Shown piece after piece: positions 1 through 9,593 of a stretch of 18,155 nucleotides of DNA. The first letter of the stretch is position 1. Each line of letters opens with the position of its first letter. The translations under genes and the position numbers were made by a program. The stretch covers positions 1-18,155 of the forward strand of contig JALLBK010000733.1 of the NCBI GenBank assembly GCA_036940085.1, given 5' to 3'. The notes below the pieces were generated by a model. It made no database searches. It was not told the origin of the DNA and was given only the letters and a program-made list of their open reading frames with translations. The DNA comes from Discostella pseudostelligera (lineage: Eukaryota; Bacillariophyta; Thalassiosirophyceae; Thalassiosirales; Thalassiosiraceae).

Positions 1-1
1 A

Positions 2-142
2 TGTTTGTATCACGATGGACTTGGTGTATATATTGGCTTTTGGGCCAATGGAAAGCGAAATGGATTTGGGAAGATGGTATATTCGAATGGTGAGGTATAT
101 TATGGAGAATGGTTGGCAGATTTTCCCTATCCGGCCTCATGA
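2..142 (+). CDS. MORN-repeat protein, 3' end (partial)
   Basis: Reading from base 2, an open frame runs off the left edge and stops at TGA 140-142. It gives 46 residues with two clear MORN (membrane occupation and recognition nexus) units: YHDGLGVYIGFWANGKRNG, then FGKMVYSNGEVYYGEW. The Y-x-G-x-W and G-x-G spacing is that of the family. MORN arrays are short beta-hairpin ladders found in proteins at membrane-cytoskeleton contacts and in PIP5-kinases and junctophilins. The visible part ends just after the last repeat with LADFPYPAS, so nothing shows whether a catalytic or other domain lies upstream. No splice site is needed in the visible part. The repeat family is clear, but the role of the protein cannot be assigned. 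Confidence 0.75.
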   Translation, partial: CLYHDGLGVYIGFWANGKRNGFGKMVYSNGEVYYGEWLADFPYPAS

Positions 143-314
143 ATGCTCTGCAAGTCCGAGTTGGTGGAGTTGGAGTTTGGATTTAAGGGAGTAAATGTTG
201 AAAAGGCGCAGGCTCTGTAGGTAAATGTGTGGCATTGTCTCAGCTGTGTAATTGTTGTTGACGATGCTGAAAAGTGGTTAGTGTAGAGAAACAGTTCATA
301 TTAATGTCGATTTG
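143..314. other. 3' flank of the MORN gene, no gene seen
   Basis: About 170 bases between the MORN stop codon and the start of the repeat array. No convincing ORF, tRNA or structured RNA was seen. It probably holds the 3' UTR of the MORN gene. Confidence 0.4.
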
Positions 315-1290
315 AACGATACGATGTGATTGTTGCATCAGTGGTGACTACTACGACGATACGACGACGATACAATGTGATTGTTGCATCGGTGACGACT
401 GCGCAATACGACGCCAATTTCATTGTTGCATGTTGAATCATCGGCGACGACGATACGACAACGATACGATATGATTGTTGCCTCAGCAGTAACGACGATT
501 CATTGCTGTTTGTGCAATGAATGATAAATAATAGTACGGGGGATTGTTGCATAAAATAACTGATTATTGCATAAAATGGTTCTGCCACGACGACGATTTG
601 ATTGTTGCATGATGATGATGAATGATGATGATGAAGATGGTGACGACGGCGACGACGATGCGTTTGTTGACGATTGAATTGTTGAATGAAGATGATGGCA
701 GTGACGATACGATGATACGACGATTGGATGGTTGCATGATGATGATGACGATACGACGATGATGCGTTTGTTGACGATTTGATTGAAGATGTGGTGGTTG
801 CATCAGCAGTGATGGACGATGACGATTTGATTGTTGCATCAGCAGCGACGACGATCCGATGAAGATAAAATGTGATTGTTGCATCAGCAGTGACAACGAC
901 ACGACGGATATGACGACGATTTGATTGTTGCATCAGCGGCGACGACAATACGATGACGATTTGATTGTTGCATCAAAAGTGACGACGATACGACGATGAT
1001 ACGATGACGAGTTGATTGTTGCATCAGCGGCAAGGTGGCAGAGGCAAGGCACGCTCCATATGACGTGTGATTGTTGCATCAGGGGCGAGTTTATTGGCAG
1101 AACGGGGCAGTGTTGGCGTTGGCGTCGCAGAGAACTAGCGTGCTCCACATCATGGTGATGGTGACGACGACGTGGTGATTGTTGCACCAGCGGCGAGGCC
1201 TGACGATGACGATGACGACGACGACGACGACAACTATGACGACAACGACGATGCGATTGCTGCATCGGCAGCGAGGCTATTGGCGGAACG
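315..1290 (+). repeat. Degenerate core-and-spacer minisatellite array
   Basis: A core close to GATTGTTGCATCAGCGGC recurs at about 328, 379, 422 (partial), 473, 542, 562, 600, 730 (partial), 796 (partial), 829, 874, 923, 963, 1014, 1069, 1177 and 1255. Most steps are 34-55 bases, with some of 66-129 where a copy has decayed. Spacers are low-complexity CGA/GAC/GAT triplet runs that differ in length and order. All cores point the same way. Two long minus-strand open frames over the array encode only reiterated LMQQS- and DATI-type peptides plus His/Ser/Arg runs; they lack any domain and look like by-products of the stop-poor triplet repeats. It could be an expanded minisatellite or a remnant of a mobile element; nothing shows a function. 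Confidence 0.8.
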
Positions 1291-1642
1291 GGGTCGGCGG
1301 GGGGGATGGGAATGGCGCTGCTGATCGAAGGCGTCCGAATAGAGATGGGGGGGGGGGGATGTTGGCGTCTCCATACTAATATAATTAGTACTAGTATCAT
1401 GTCTTGGACTAAATGAATTATGAGAGTGCGTGGTGATGGTGAGTGCGTGCTTGTTGTGCTGTGTGGGGCTTTTCTCGGCAAACCCAGCCGGACGACGAGC
1501 GATGAGCCTTTTTCTTTCACTTGACCATTGCCATTGACAGCCATTGACCGTGGCATCCGCCCGACGCCCGACGTCTTATCGTCGAATCCGCCACACCGAC
1601 TCCTCCACTTCCGCCGATAAGTAGCTCAGTAATCATTAAGTG
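1291..1642. promoter_or_regulatory. Intergenic region and sulfotransferase upstream region
   Basis: About 350 bases without a gene. It holds a poly-G run near 1346-1356, an AT-rich stretch near 1378-1400, and three TTGAC cores at 1521-1525, 1534-1538 and 1544-1548, two within the repeated word CCATTGAC. The last part lies directly upstream of the sulfotransferase start codon and presumably contains its promoter; no TATA-like element stands out. Confidence 0.3.
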
Positions 1643-3146
1643 ATGACAAGTTCCAAACTCTCTCCAGCACGAGCCGGATTATATTCCCTCTTGGGTATAA
1701 TATTCGCCGCATCTACGATGCTCCACCATCGGTACTTGCCATCGCCAGCACCAGCAGGACCACTTCGTCGTTCCCTCTCCATTGTCGACGACGACCTTGA
1801 TAGCATCACATTGTGAGTAACCTGTCTTTTCTTCTTGAAGACTTTTGATATCAGAATTATTATTTATCGTGTGTCATTTGATATCAGAATTATTATTTAT
1901 CGTGTGCCATTTGTTCATGTGTCTTCAATTTCAATGCAACGATTGTCTTATATTCATTTCTCTCTTCAAATTGCAATAATTCGACACACCAGACCACCCT
2001 GGGCAGACCAGAATCTCGTTGCTGTCACCGAACGACCGAATCAATTAATGGAAACTCCATTGTTTTGGCGTAAGTGGAGATTATTCGGTATTTCTCGTAT
2101 GCCGATGTCTGGTACTGCTTTCAATTCTCATCTTTCGCTACTTATTTTTTTGCGGATAGACATTCCAAAGAGTGGTGGGACTACTGCCAAAAAGATTTAT
2201 GAATGCATGGGGCTCGCACTCTCGTGAGTAATATGTGCTTGGGGACCTTGGATTTTTCTTTGTTCGAGTATTTTATTCAACTTGCATATATTTCTTCTTA
2301 TGGGTGGATGCTGTTGAAAATAGTGTCCGACTAGGCGCCAGTCCTCGTTTCGGACACGACCAAGATACCGAAGTAATTGTCTTCCAGCCATTCCGTAATG
2401 ATCCCGTGAAATTTGTAAATGTCGATACCACAACCAAACTAGGCATAGAAAGGGCAGCGGCAATTGGTCTTGTACCCTCCGGAAAGGCAGATATGATATT
2501 CACATCGGATATTAGCTTGGCAGTTACCAAATTATTTGATCAAGACCATCGAGGACGGATCTTGGCATTATTTCGCAATCCGGTGGATAGATCGGTTAGC
2601 AAGTTCTATTACCTACAAACGGCAATGTGGGAACGAACATACCAACCGGAATGGGCAAATCTGAGTGTCATGGAATGGGCCGAACGATACAACGACGATG
2701 AGAATTTCATGGTGAAAAAAATGGCCATGAAAGGACTACGTGATTCTGTAGATATGATGGATTTGGTCATTGCCAAGGAGATAGTACGTCGTTATTTCGT
2801 CGTGGGGTTGATGAATGATATGGAGGAGAGCTTCCGACGGTTCAATGTTGTCTTGGGCTTGAGTGATACACCAGATGAGCGGAAACAGATGTGCATGCAG
2901 AGTTATCTTGGTTCTCGTGGGATATCGGCTGCTGCTGCGAATGTTGTGGCCTCGGGGGCGGGTTATGCAATGCCAGCGGATGCAAGCAACTCCAATCCCC
3001 ACCCTACGGTTCTTGAAGGAAGTCCCGAATACAATCTACTTGCCGAAAGGAATGCACTTGATATGATGTTGTACGACTACATTACTCTCTTGTATGCAGA
3101 ACAAGCGAGCGTAATAAACTCCTACGTCTCGGGTACAATTGCATAG
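1643..3146 (+). CDS. Membrane-anchored carbohydrate-type sulfotransferase
   Basis: Proposed CDS join(1643..1812, 1993..2069, 2160..2223, 2324..3146), 377 residues, with introns of 180, 90 and 100 nt, all GT-AG and phase-consistent. The small second exon (25 complete codons plus shared ones) is required: joining exon 1 directly to the 2160 exon gives a stop, whereas including it yields FWHIPKSGGTT. That is the 5'-phosphosulfate (PAPS) loop, residues about 84-91. The 3'-phosphate site RNPVDRSVSKFYY follows at 188-200. Both are hallmarks of Sulfotransfer_2-like enzymes, which move sulfate from PAPS to a sugar or other acceptor. Residues 12-27 (GLYSLLGIIFAASTML) form a short hydrophobic segment, consistent with a type II Golgi membrane anchor. 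The acceptor is unknown; sulfated polysaccharide is the obvious guess in a diatom. The start ATG is the first in frame before the anchor. Confidence 0.78.
1844..1909 (+). repeat. 33-bp tandem repeat within sulfotransferase intron 1
   Basis: Two adjacent copies, 1844-1876 and 1877-1909, begin TTTGATATCAGAATTATTAT and differ at one base (TGTCA versus TGCCA). They lie wholly inside the 180-nt first intron of the sulfotransferase and lengthen it. A predictor may read them as coding (repeated FDIRIIIYRV), but the splice model makes this intronic. Confidence 0.8.
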
Positions 3147-3269
3147 GCGTCTTAGTGATGTGCAACCTTCTCTTTGCTCTGTACAATACATTGTAATTAT
3201 CATAAGTATTAATAACAGTCTCGATGAACATTGATGAATCGAATGATATCTTTCAATCTCGTTATAATA
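3147..3269. other. Convergent intergenic spacer
   Basis: 123 bases between the ends of the sulfotransferase and acetyltransferase genes. It contains the small palindrome TACAAT-AC-ATTGTA at 3182-3195, AT-rich and possibly part of overlapping 3' ends. No gene seen. Confidence 0.35.
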
Positions 3270-5385
3270 TTACGGATGCCCGCCGTACGAAAACACAATG
3301 CATTCATCCGTCACCCGTGGCAGAGCATGTGCCAATGTTCCCTCCTCCAGCGGTACGGCATCATCAAACACTAGACAAAATTGTTGTGTTGCAACTACGA
3401 AATCTTCGTCTTCCTTCTTTTCATCGTCATTCTCCTTCTCGTTTTGACAACCATGAGAGGAATGATGCATCATCAGTCGTGCGATAGTGTCCGAATGAGC
3501 CATCCATAATGCCGCCTCGAATGCATGTCGTGTGTAGGCAACAATACTGCATACCCATTTCGATTTTAGGGACGAGATGCGTTCGTCCTGGGTGAGTACT
3601 AGGATGGCCCTCCCTATCTCCATTGCAGTTGTATTAGTCGAGGTAGTAGCGGTGGTACTGGCCTCCTCACCGTCAAATGCTAAAACCAATCCAGATTGTA
3701 AGCTTGTTTGTAAATCGAGCCGATTTGGTCCTGGGATGATGTATTCGTATAGACCCGGGAGATATCCGCTGCATCCACCCTCCTCCTTGCATAATTGTAG
3801 ACATTCAATTAACTGTTGCTCATTGGATAAAACAGTCCACGAGGACGACGAGGACAATGCTTTGGCAATGGGTGATACTAGATGCGTCAATTCAAGGGCA
3901 TGCAAGAGCGGCTGTGCTACTAGTTGACAATTCTGTTTCCATCCAGGTAGGTTGGTCAAAGTTGAAAATTGCAATATGGGGATAGTGTTGCATTGATTGA
4001 AGCCTGATTTTGTCAAGGCGCGAATCATGCTTTGGTTACTTTGGATGGTGCATGTTAGTAGTCGCGTATTCGGTGGCACTGCTACTGGCGGGGATGGTGG
4101 TGGAATGTCGCCCTGCATTGCCATCGTATCTCGAGAGTCCTCCTCCTGCATCACCGTATTTTCCTCACTCAATGCAACATCCACAATCGAACGCAGCATA
4201 ATCGTTGCCAAGCCCCGATTGCGATAGCTGGGGTGTGTCCGTACTGCCTCTATCCATGCACTCTTTTGGGATGGTAAACGTTTGTAGTTGGCTACTGCAA
4301 TTATTCGATCCTGGATAGAATCATTGTTGTTGTCATATTCAACATTAAATGATGTAGCTTGTCGTCCTTTTCCATCCAGGTAGGTTGGTCAAAGTTGAAA
4401 ATTGCAATATGGGGATAGTGTTGCATTGATTGAAGCCTGATTTTGTCAAGGCGCGAATCATGCTTTGGTTACTTTGGATGGTGCATGTTAGTAGTCGCGT
4501 ATTCGGTGGCACTGCTACTGGCGGGGATGGTGGTGGAATGTCGCCCTGCATTGCCATCGTATCTCGAGAGTCCTCCTCCTGCATCACCGTATTTTCCTCA
4601 CTCAATGCAACATCCACAATCGAACGCAGCATAATCGTTGCCAAGCCCCGATTGCGATAGCTGGGGTGTGTCCGTACTGCCTCTATCCATGCACTCTTTT
4701 GGGATGGTAAACGTTTGTAGTTGGCTACTGCAATTATTCGATCCTGGATAGAATCATTGTTGTTGTCATATTCAACATTAAATGATGTAGCTTGTCGTCC
4801 TTCATCTGCTACTACTGCTCCAGTATCGTCCACCGCCGCCTCCTCCTCATCATTCTCGGATGGAGTAGCTTCAGCTTCTTCATTGTCAGCTCGGATTGTC
4901 AATGCTAAAAATGAACAGCAGGGATCGGTAGCATACACTTCCGCCATTTTAGGCAAGTAGTCCGATCCACCGTAGACATTTTCACAAATTTCATTGAGGG
5001 AAATTCGATCAGTCTCTCGTGCTGGATTGTATGGACGGAGATGATAGTATGGATGGGTGCTGGTGGTGCTGAGATTATCCACAATGTTGCTGCTGGTAGG
5101 GGTGGTGCTCATGGTGCTGGATGGGTGGTGTACCTTGATTTTCATTGGTGATAACATCGTTGTTGCTGGCGCTGCTGTTGTAACAACTACTGTCGATGTC
5201 GTTGGCGGTGTTTTTGACGATGCTGAAGCTGATGCTGATGATGCTGTTGTCGGAGATGAATGACGTGATGATGACAATCGCAATCGGCGTGAATCAATGT
5301 TGTGAAATTCGTGCGATGCCAACGGGCCGGTTAGATTGAGAGTGAAGAAGAAGTTGTTTCGCGAGAATGGTAGAAGGATGGTCAT
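3270..5385 (-). CDS. GNAT acetyltransferase, NAT16/histidine-acetyltransferase-like, frame broken by duplication
   Basis: Removing one copy of the 433-bp duplication at 3936-4801 leaves a continuous frame of 561 codons (560 residues) from ATG 5385-5383 to TAA at 3272-3270. As given, the frame reads through the first copy, shifts at the junction after GWK and stops at 4345. A Ser/Thr/Ala-rich N-terminus of about 110 residues leads to HLRPYNPARETDRISLNEI, then ENVYGGSDYLP and an acidic insert. The acetyl-CoA binding motif follows as RTHPSYRNRGLATIMLR, with the Arg-x-x-Gly-x-Ala loop. The YGGSDYLP and YATDP words recall NAT16-type enzymes, which N-acetylate histidine or other free amino acids; the substrate here is inferred. 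The C-terminal part (LYEYIIPGPNR and beyond) fits a second GNAT-like half. The first in-frame ATG is 5385. The gene may be a pseudogene, an allele, or intact with an assembly error. Confidence 0.7.
3936..4801. repeat. 433-bp perfect tandem duplication
   Basis: Positions 3936-4368 and 4369-4801 are identical by eye, with identity carrying one further base at 4369/4802. The flanks differ immediately outside (3935 g versus 4368 t; 4370 t versus 4803 c). The unit lies wholly within acetyltransferase coding sequence and includes the acetyl-CoA loop. Because 433 is not a multiple of three, it shifts the frame. No AGGT exists on the coding strand inside the unit (no ACCT on the + strand), so a GT-AG intron that removes exactly one copy cannot form. 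Confidence 0.93.
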
Positions 5386-5593
5386 ATCATGAGCCACAGC
5401 ACCATGGATGCGACCTCGACCACCAAGGGATGATGGACGACGGCGGCAGCGGTAGTAGACCCCATTAATAATTGCCCATACTATAATGCATTCCTCCTAT
5501 TTCTATCTCTCCTCATCTATCTCTCATGTTGATGTAGGTTGGATGGATGGTGGATGGTGGGAGGACTCCGGAACTCTATGGGGCAAGTCGACT

Positions 5594-5679
5594 TTTTTGA
5601 AGCTCAGGAGCTCATCTGCGCCTCTTAGTATGTAGAACTGTACCAGGCGCGGCTCAGATGAGCTCCTGAGCTTCGAAAA
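5594..5679. repeat. Foldback hairpin, 20-bp perfect arms
   Basis: The arm at 5599-5618 (GAAGCTCAGGAGCTCATCTG) is the exact reverse complement of 5655-5674, separated by 36 bases. With mismatches the pairing extends inward over GCC/GGC and outward over TTTT/AAAA, giving a stem near 28 bp. Further out, CAAGTC at 5584-5589 faces GACTTG at 5692-5697. It could be a small foldback or MITE-like element or a transcribed hairpin; no target-site duplication was established. Confidence 0.75.
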
Positions 5680-5923
5680 TAGCCTCCGATAGACTTGGGC
5701 CTATGGACGACGTGTGTTCCTGGTGATTTTTGATATCCGGGGGGATAGTTACGTAGAAACACGTTGACTTGGTACAGAATCGTGTACGTAAAATCTCCGG
5801 GGAGTTGATACTTTAGCGATAAATTGTAGAGTACAGTGCCTCGGTAAGAAATATTGCCGAAACATCTACTCTAGAGAGAGTCACAGTCAATCGCATCATC
5901 AAACAGCATACGATACAGCAACC

Positions 5924-5944
5924 ATGACGGCCGGCCGACGGTGA
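5924..5944 (+). other. Possible uORF upstream of the EXO84-like gene
   Basis: ATG ACG GCC GGC CGA CGG TGA encodes six residues and ends 109 bases before the main ATG. It matters only if transcription starts upstream of 5924, which the sequence does not show. Confidence 0.25.
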
Positions 5945-5976
5945 CAATACTACTACTAATCCTCTCTAGAGGGATA

Positions 5977-5990
5977 GTTACCATAGCAAC
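5977..5990 (+). promoter_or_regulatory. X-box-like palindrome GTTACCATAGCAAC
   Basis: A perfect match to the RFX-type X-box consensus (GTNRCC, 0-3 bases, RGYAAC), ending 63 bases before the ATG at 6054. A weaker relative, GTTACGTAGAAAC, lies at 5748-5760, and both are preceded by GGGATA. RFX factors are known mainly from animals, fungi and amoebozoans, so the binding factor in a diatom would be something else or unrecognised. Confidence 0.4.
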
Positions 5991-6053
5991 CTCCGTCTGC
6001 CTACCATTATTTACCATCGACCATCATCTATACCCCAATCATCCAAGCGAACC

Positions 6054-9000
6054 ATGAACACCATCCAAGAACGCGTCATCCACCATCTCGATCCATCCAA
6101 TGCCTCCACCTCCCATATTCCTCTCTTTTTACCCTGCATTCGCATCTTTCGCGGTGGTGGCAACAACGACGACTACAACGACGACTACAACGACGATGAT
6201 GATCTCATCCGACCATTCACTCAAGCCGACTTAGACCGGGTAATGGATTACAATAACATGCCGCACGAACCGCCAGCTCCTTGTGCCATGATGCATTGCG
6301 AGGCACCTGGTTCGGGAATTGAAAATAATGATAATGATGGAGAGTTGGAAGTGTACGATGGTGGAATATCCTTTCCGAAACGTTGGGCTAAATTGGCGGG
6401 GGGGTATATTTTTCTAACTGCCAATAGTAAGATTGGTGGGAAAGACAAGAATGCAGATGGCGGTAGTAAAGAGGAGGAATCCAAACGGAATACTACTACT
6501 GCTGGAGATCATGATGGTGAGAGTATTAGTGGAAAGATTGCATGCATACCCCTCCAGGGATGTACGGTGGAATTGCCCCCCGGTGGACGGAGGGTCTTTC
6601 GTGAGCATGCTCATACTGGTGAGTAGCAATGAGAGAGAGTTGTTTGTCTGCATGCAATATTTGATCTTCTACAATGTTCTGATTCATTTTCCCTCCTCGG
6701 GTGTCGTTCCGTTTTTGGTTTTGATATTACCAGGGGCAAGAAAGGGCTACGAAATGGCCATCCATGTCCGTCATTCCTCCAACAACAATAACGACAACAA
6801 CAGTAACGGTAACAACAACGACAATGCAAAAATGACATGCTATATCATCCTCGACACACTTGGACATCGGGAATCTTGGGCCTCAGCCATTCGACTACGA
6901 TGCGATATGGGACAATCCAAAGTTACCATTTTGCGTCCGGGGGGGATTGCGGGAAGTCGATTGATGAGTGTCGAGAATGATGCATATTATGGTGATGGTG
7001 GTGCTAGTGGTGCTCATACGAATGCTACTACTATTCGCCACTCTCAGGATAGGAAGAAGCAAAAACAACGGGGACTTGTTCGACCAAACAAGGCGACATC
7101 GTCGCAGAAACCCTCGAGCGGCAATGCCGATTTAGATGCGGCCATTGAACGATTTGGTATACATGGATTTAAGGAGGAGGCATGGTTGCATGAATTTCTT
7201 CAACAACATTCCGTGATTGAATTGCAGGGGGAATGTGATAAGTTGGAACGGTGGATTGATGTTATTAAGGATGGATTGCGTGGTGCGGTATTGGAGCAGT
7301 ATGAATACTTTGTGGAGGCATCCCGAGAAATGTCCACAATGGGACGGGAGGTGGCGTGGATTCGGAGCTTGGTTGAGCGACAACAGGAGACATTGATGAG
7401 TATGAGGAATATTGATTTTGGGAATGGATTGGAGGAATTGGAGGAATATGGAATTGTCGGTGAGGATGAGTTTGACTATGAAGATGACGAGGATGGGTTG
7501 CTCGATGGGGAAGGAAATGATGGCATAAGCGATGCATCCAGTGTTTTCTCGTCGTCGTCCGAGGAACAGTCCGGACCAATGATGTCGTCTCGAACTCCCA
7601 TGAGAACGAACCTCCGCAATCCTCGACGGCGTGAATCATCTCGGCAGAAGGCATCGGGAGTGCTTCCCATGGCACGCCTCGATGACGACGATGGACCGCA
7701 TCCCTCGGGTAGCGGGAGTGCACATCCATCTCACATCGAAATACCATCGTGGATTACCGATGTCTGTGAGGAGATATCGGCATTCATCAAAGAGTCACGG
7801 TACACCGATGCTACCGAGCTGATACTCAAGGCAAAGGCGGAGGTGTCGGGGATACTTGCCGCGCATGAACAGCCCACTCCACCGGTTGTAACCACCCCCA
7901 CATCATCGTACAACACCACCAGAAATATAATGTCGGCGTCAAACCTCTCCTCGGCAACCACAGGCGGGGATGGTGGTAGTGGTACCACACGAAAAGTACT
8001 CCACAAGAGGCAGCAGGCCCTCCTCCACAGGACGAATACACAACTTGACACGCTCATGGAACGAATGTCCGGCCGACTTGCAGAGAATTTGCGACGGAAG
8101 AATGAGGCATTAAAGGTGTCGGCGAAGCGGGAGCGTGCCGATCCATTGTCGACACTGGCGTCGTTGGTATCGCCTGTATGCTTGAATGATGATGCCATTG
8201 CCTTGAATTTGTTGGTGAAACTTGGGAGGTATCAAGAGGCTGCCACGGCGTATGCGGCGAGGAGGAGCCTTTTGCTCTCGGAATGGTGAGTTGTCTTGTG
8301 CTGCGTTGCTCCTCCAAATTGTATTTCATAGAGAGTTTAATTCTCATTCTCCACCCCGATGTGTTGTTTAGCCTTCATGAACGACCAATTTCAAGCCCCG
8401 TTGGGATGGACGCTGTCATCTATGCGGCTCAGATTAGTTCCAGCTTCTTTTCATCGCTAGCCATTGCAGTCGAAGGTTTTCTGGATCTATTCATTGATTC
8501 CAACGCAGACAGCAGCGGAAATGATGATGACACATCTCTAAACTCGAGATCACTTGCGTTAGGTACCGGAGGGAAGAGGGTACCCTCTGGCGCACTGTCT
8601 GCGATTGTGCTTTGGTGTGATTCTGAATTGGTGTGAGTATGTTTTATTGGATGTGATATTTCGTTCCTCGATAAGATGTGCAGGACATATTCTCAATCAG
8701 ATGATTTGTTTGTCGTCATCCAAAGTAAATTCACAAATGCCTTTGGAAGCTCTCGGTTACTGGGAAGCCTTGCACTCTCGCCTCCTGGAATACGAAGGCC
8801 GGTAAGTCTAGAAAGTTCAAAGAATTCTCTAGCAAAGGAGCGAGAGGTAGGTTTTGATTAGTTGAGAAGAAGGCCATTCATTCTTTGGTATTATCTCTCT
8901 CACCTAATTTGTTTGCCCGTCTCTCCTCTCCTGCATTATTTTAGCACTCAATCGAGGTGGCAGCCAAGTGTATCAATCAAGCATTTGCATATGCCTCCGA

Positions 9001-9226
9001 GAATTTGGATACCATTGGTCTTTCATTAACGCCCAAGTTGGCAGAGAATATGCGACCCAAGTTAAAAGGATGTGAGGCAGAAGTGGCTGCATTTTTGGAT
9101 GCAAGGTGGAAGGCGGTTACTTTTGATTGGGTAATGGAGGGCAACGTGCCAGAAATGAACAACAGCATCCCCATGATCCGTCCATTGGTGTCTCCACGAC
9201 CTCTTGCAGATGATAGACGTGTATAA
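6054..9226 (+). CDS. EXO84: Exocyst complex subunit EXO84/EXOC8-like with N-terminal PH domain
   Basis: CDS join(6054..6618, 6734..8285, 8372..8632, 8684..8801, 8945..9226), 925 residues; introns of 115, 86, 51 and 143 nt, all GT-AG and in phase. A PH domain spans about 107-245: KRWAKLAGGYIFL at its start, an Asn-rich loop insert, and the closing helix HRESWASAIRLR with W237; intron 1 falls inside it. Residues about 370-412 (YEYFVEASREMSTMGREV, then a leucine/glutamine helix) match the CorEx helix of Exo84/Vps51-type subunits. An acidic linker (425-520) precedes the helical C-terminal region from IPSWITDVCEEI (about 525) to the end. Exo84 is part of the octameric exocyst that tethers secretory vesicles to the plasma membrane. 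In opisthokont Exo84 the PH domain follows the coiled coil; here it comes first. It lies 367 bp upstream of a myosin on the same strand. Confidence 0.82.
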
Positions 9227-9593
9227 ATCTATAACTTCTTCTTATCAGTACTACTTGTTATGTTGCATCTGTGTGAGCTTACTCTGTGACCTATTCCGTA
9301 GTCCGTCGTCCGTAGTGCACTTGTTTGCACTACTTGTGCAGCGAGCAGTCGGAAGCGCGGTCCGTCCGTCGACGGTGAAAAGTCTCCGTCTGTCCGGTGT
9401 GTGTTGTGTTTGGCGGTGGGGAGACGAGGTGGTGGGGATGGAGTGCAAACGACAACGACCTCCACAAACACAAACAACAAACACAATGCCGCCGGCCATG
9501 GCCATGGTGATGGTCGACATATTATTATCCAACTACACAGCGCCTTGAGCTGCGGACATTTTTCAAAGCCAACAACGACGATATCTAGTTATC
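9227..9593. promoter_or_regulatory. Intergenic region between EXO84-like and myosin genes
   Basis: 367 bases holding the 3' end of the exocyst gene and the myosin promoter. An 8-bp stem GTAGTGCA/TGCACTAC with a 6-base loop sits at 9312-9333, in a stretch of reiterated CCGTAGTCCGTCGTCCGTAG. No gene seen; ORFs here have no family features. Confidence 0.35.

Larger units (their letters stand above)
5386..6053. promoter_or_regulatory. Divergent intergenic region between acetyltransferase and exocyst genes
   Basis: 668 bases between two outward-facing genes. It holds a foldback hairpin (5594-5679), the repeated word GGGATAGTTAC at 5742-5752 and 5971-5981, a 10-bp inverted repeat CTCTAGAGAG/CTCTCTAGAG at 5869-5878 and 5962-5971, a 6-codon uORF at 5924-5944 and an X-box-like palindrome at 5977-5990. 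On the minus strand, a frame continuous with the acetyltransferase runs up from 5385 to a TAG near 5500 without another ATG, which supports the chosen start. Confidence 0.5.

Noticed and set aside
315..1290. CRISPR-like array
   Set aside because: Spacing is irregular, spacers are low-complexity and related to each other, and the surrounding genes are intron-bearing eukaryotic genes.
301..1556. Long minus-strand ORFs of 215 and 207 codons over the repeat array
   Set aside because: They encode reiterated low-complexity peptides that follow the DNA repeat and have no domain; triplet-rich repeats avoid stops by composition.
1835..2227. A 130-codon plus-strand ORF as a separate gene
   Set aside because: It is a frame that runs through introns 1 and 2 of the sulfotransferase and its third exon; the PAPS-loop segment at its end belongs to the spliced gene.
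3936..4801. Duplication acting as a new spliceosomal intron by the AGGT mechanism
   Set aside because: No AGGT was found on the coding strand within the unit, so an exact one-copy removal by GT-AG splicing is not possible.
7265..7747. 160-codon minus-strand ORF inside the exocyst gene
   Set aside because: Antisense shadow of a strongly supported coding exon, His/Pro-rich with no domain.
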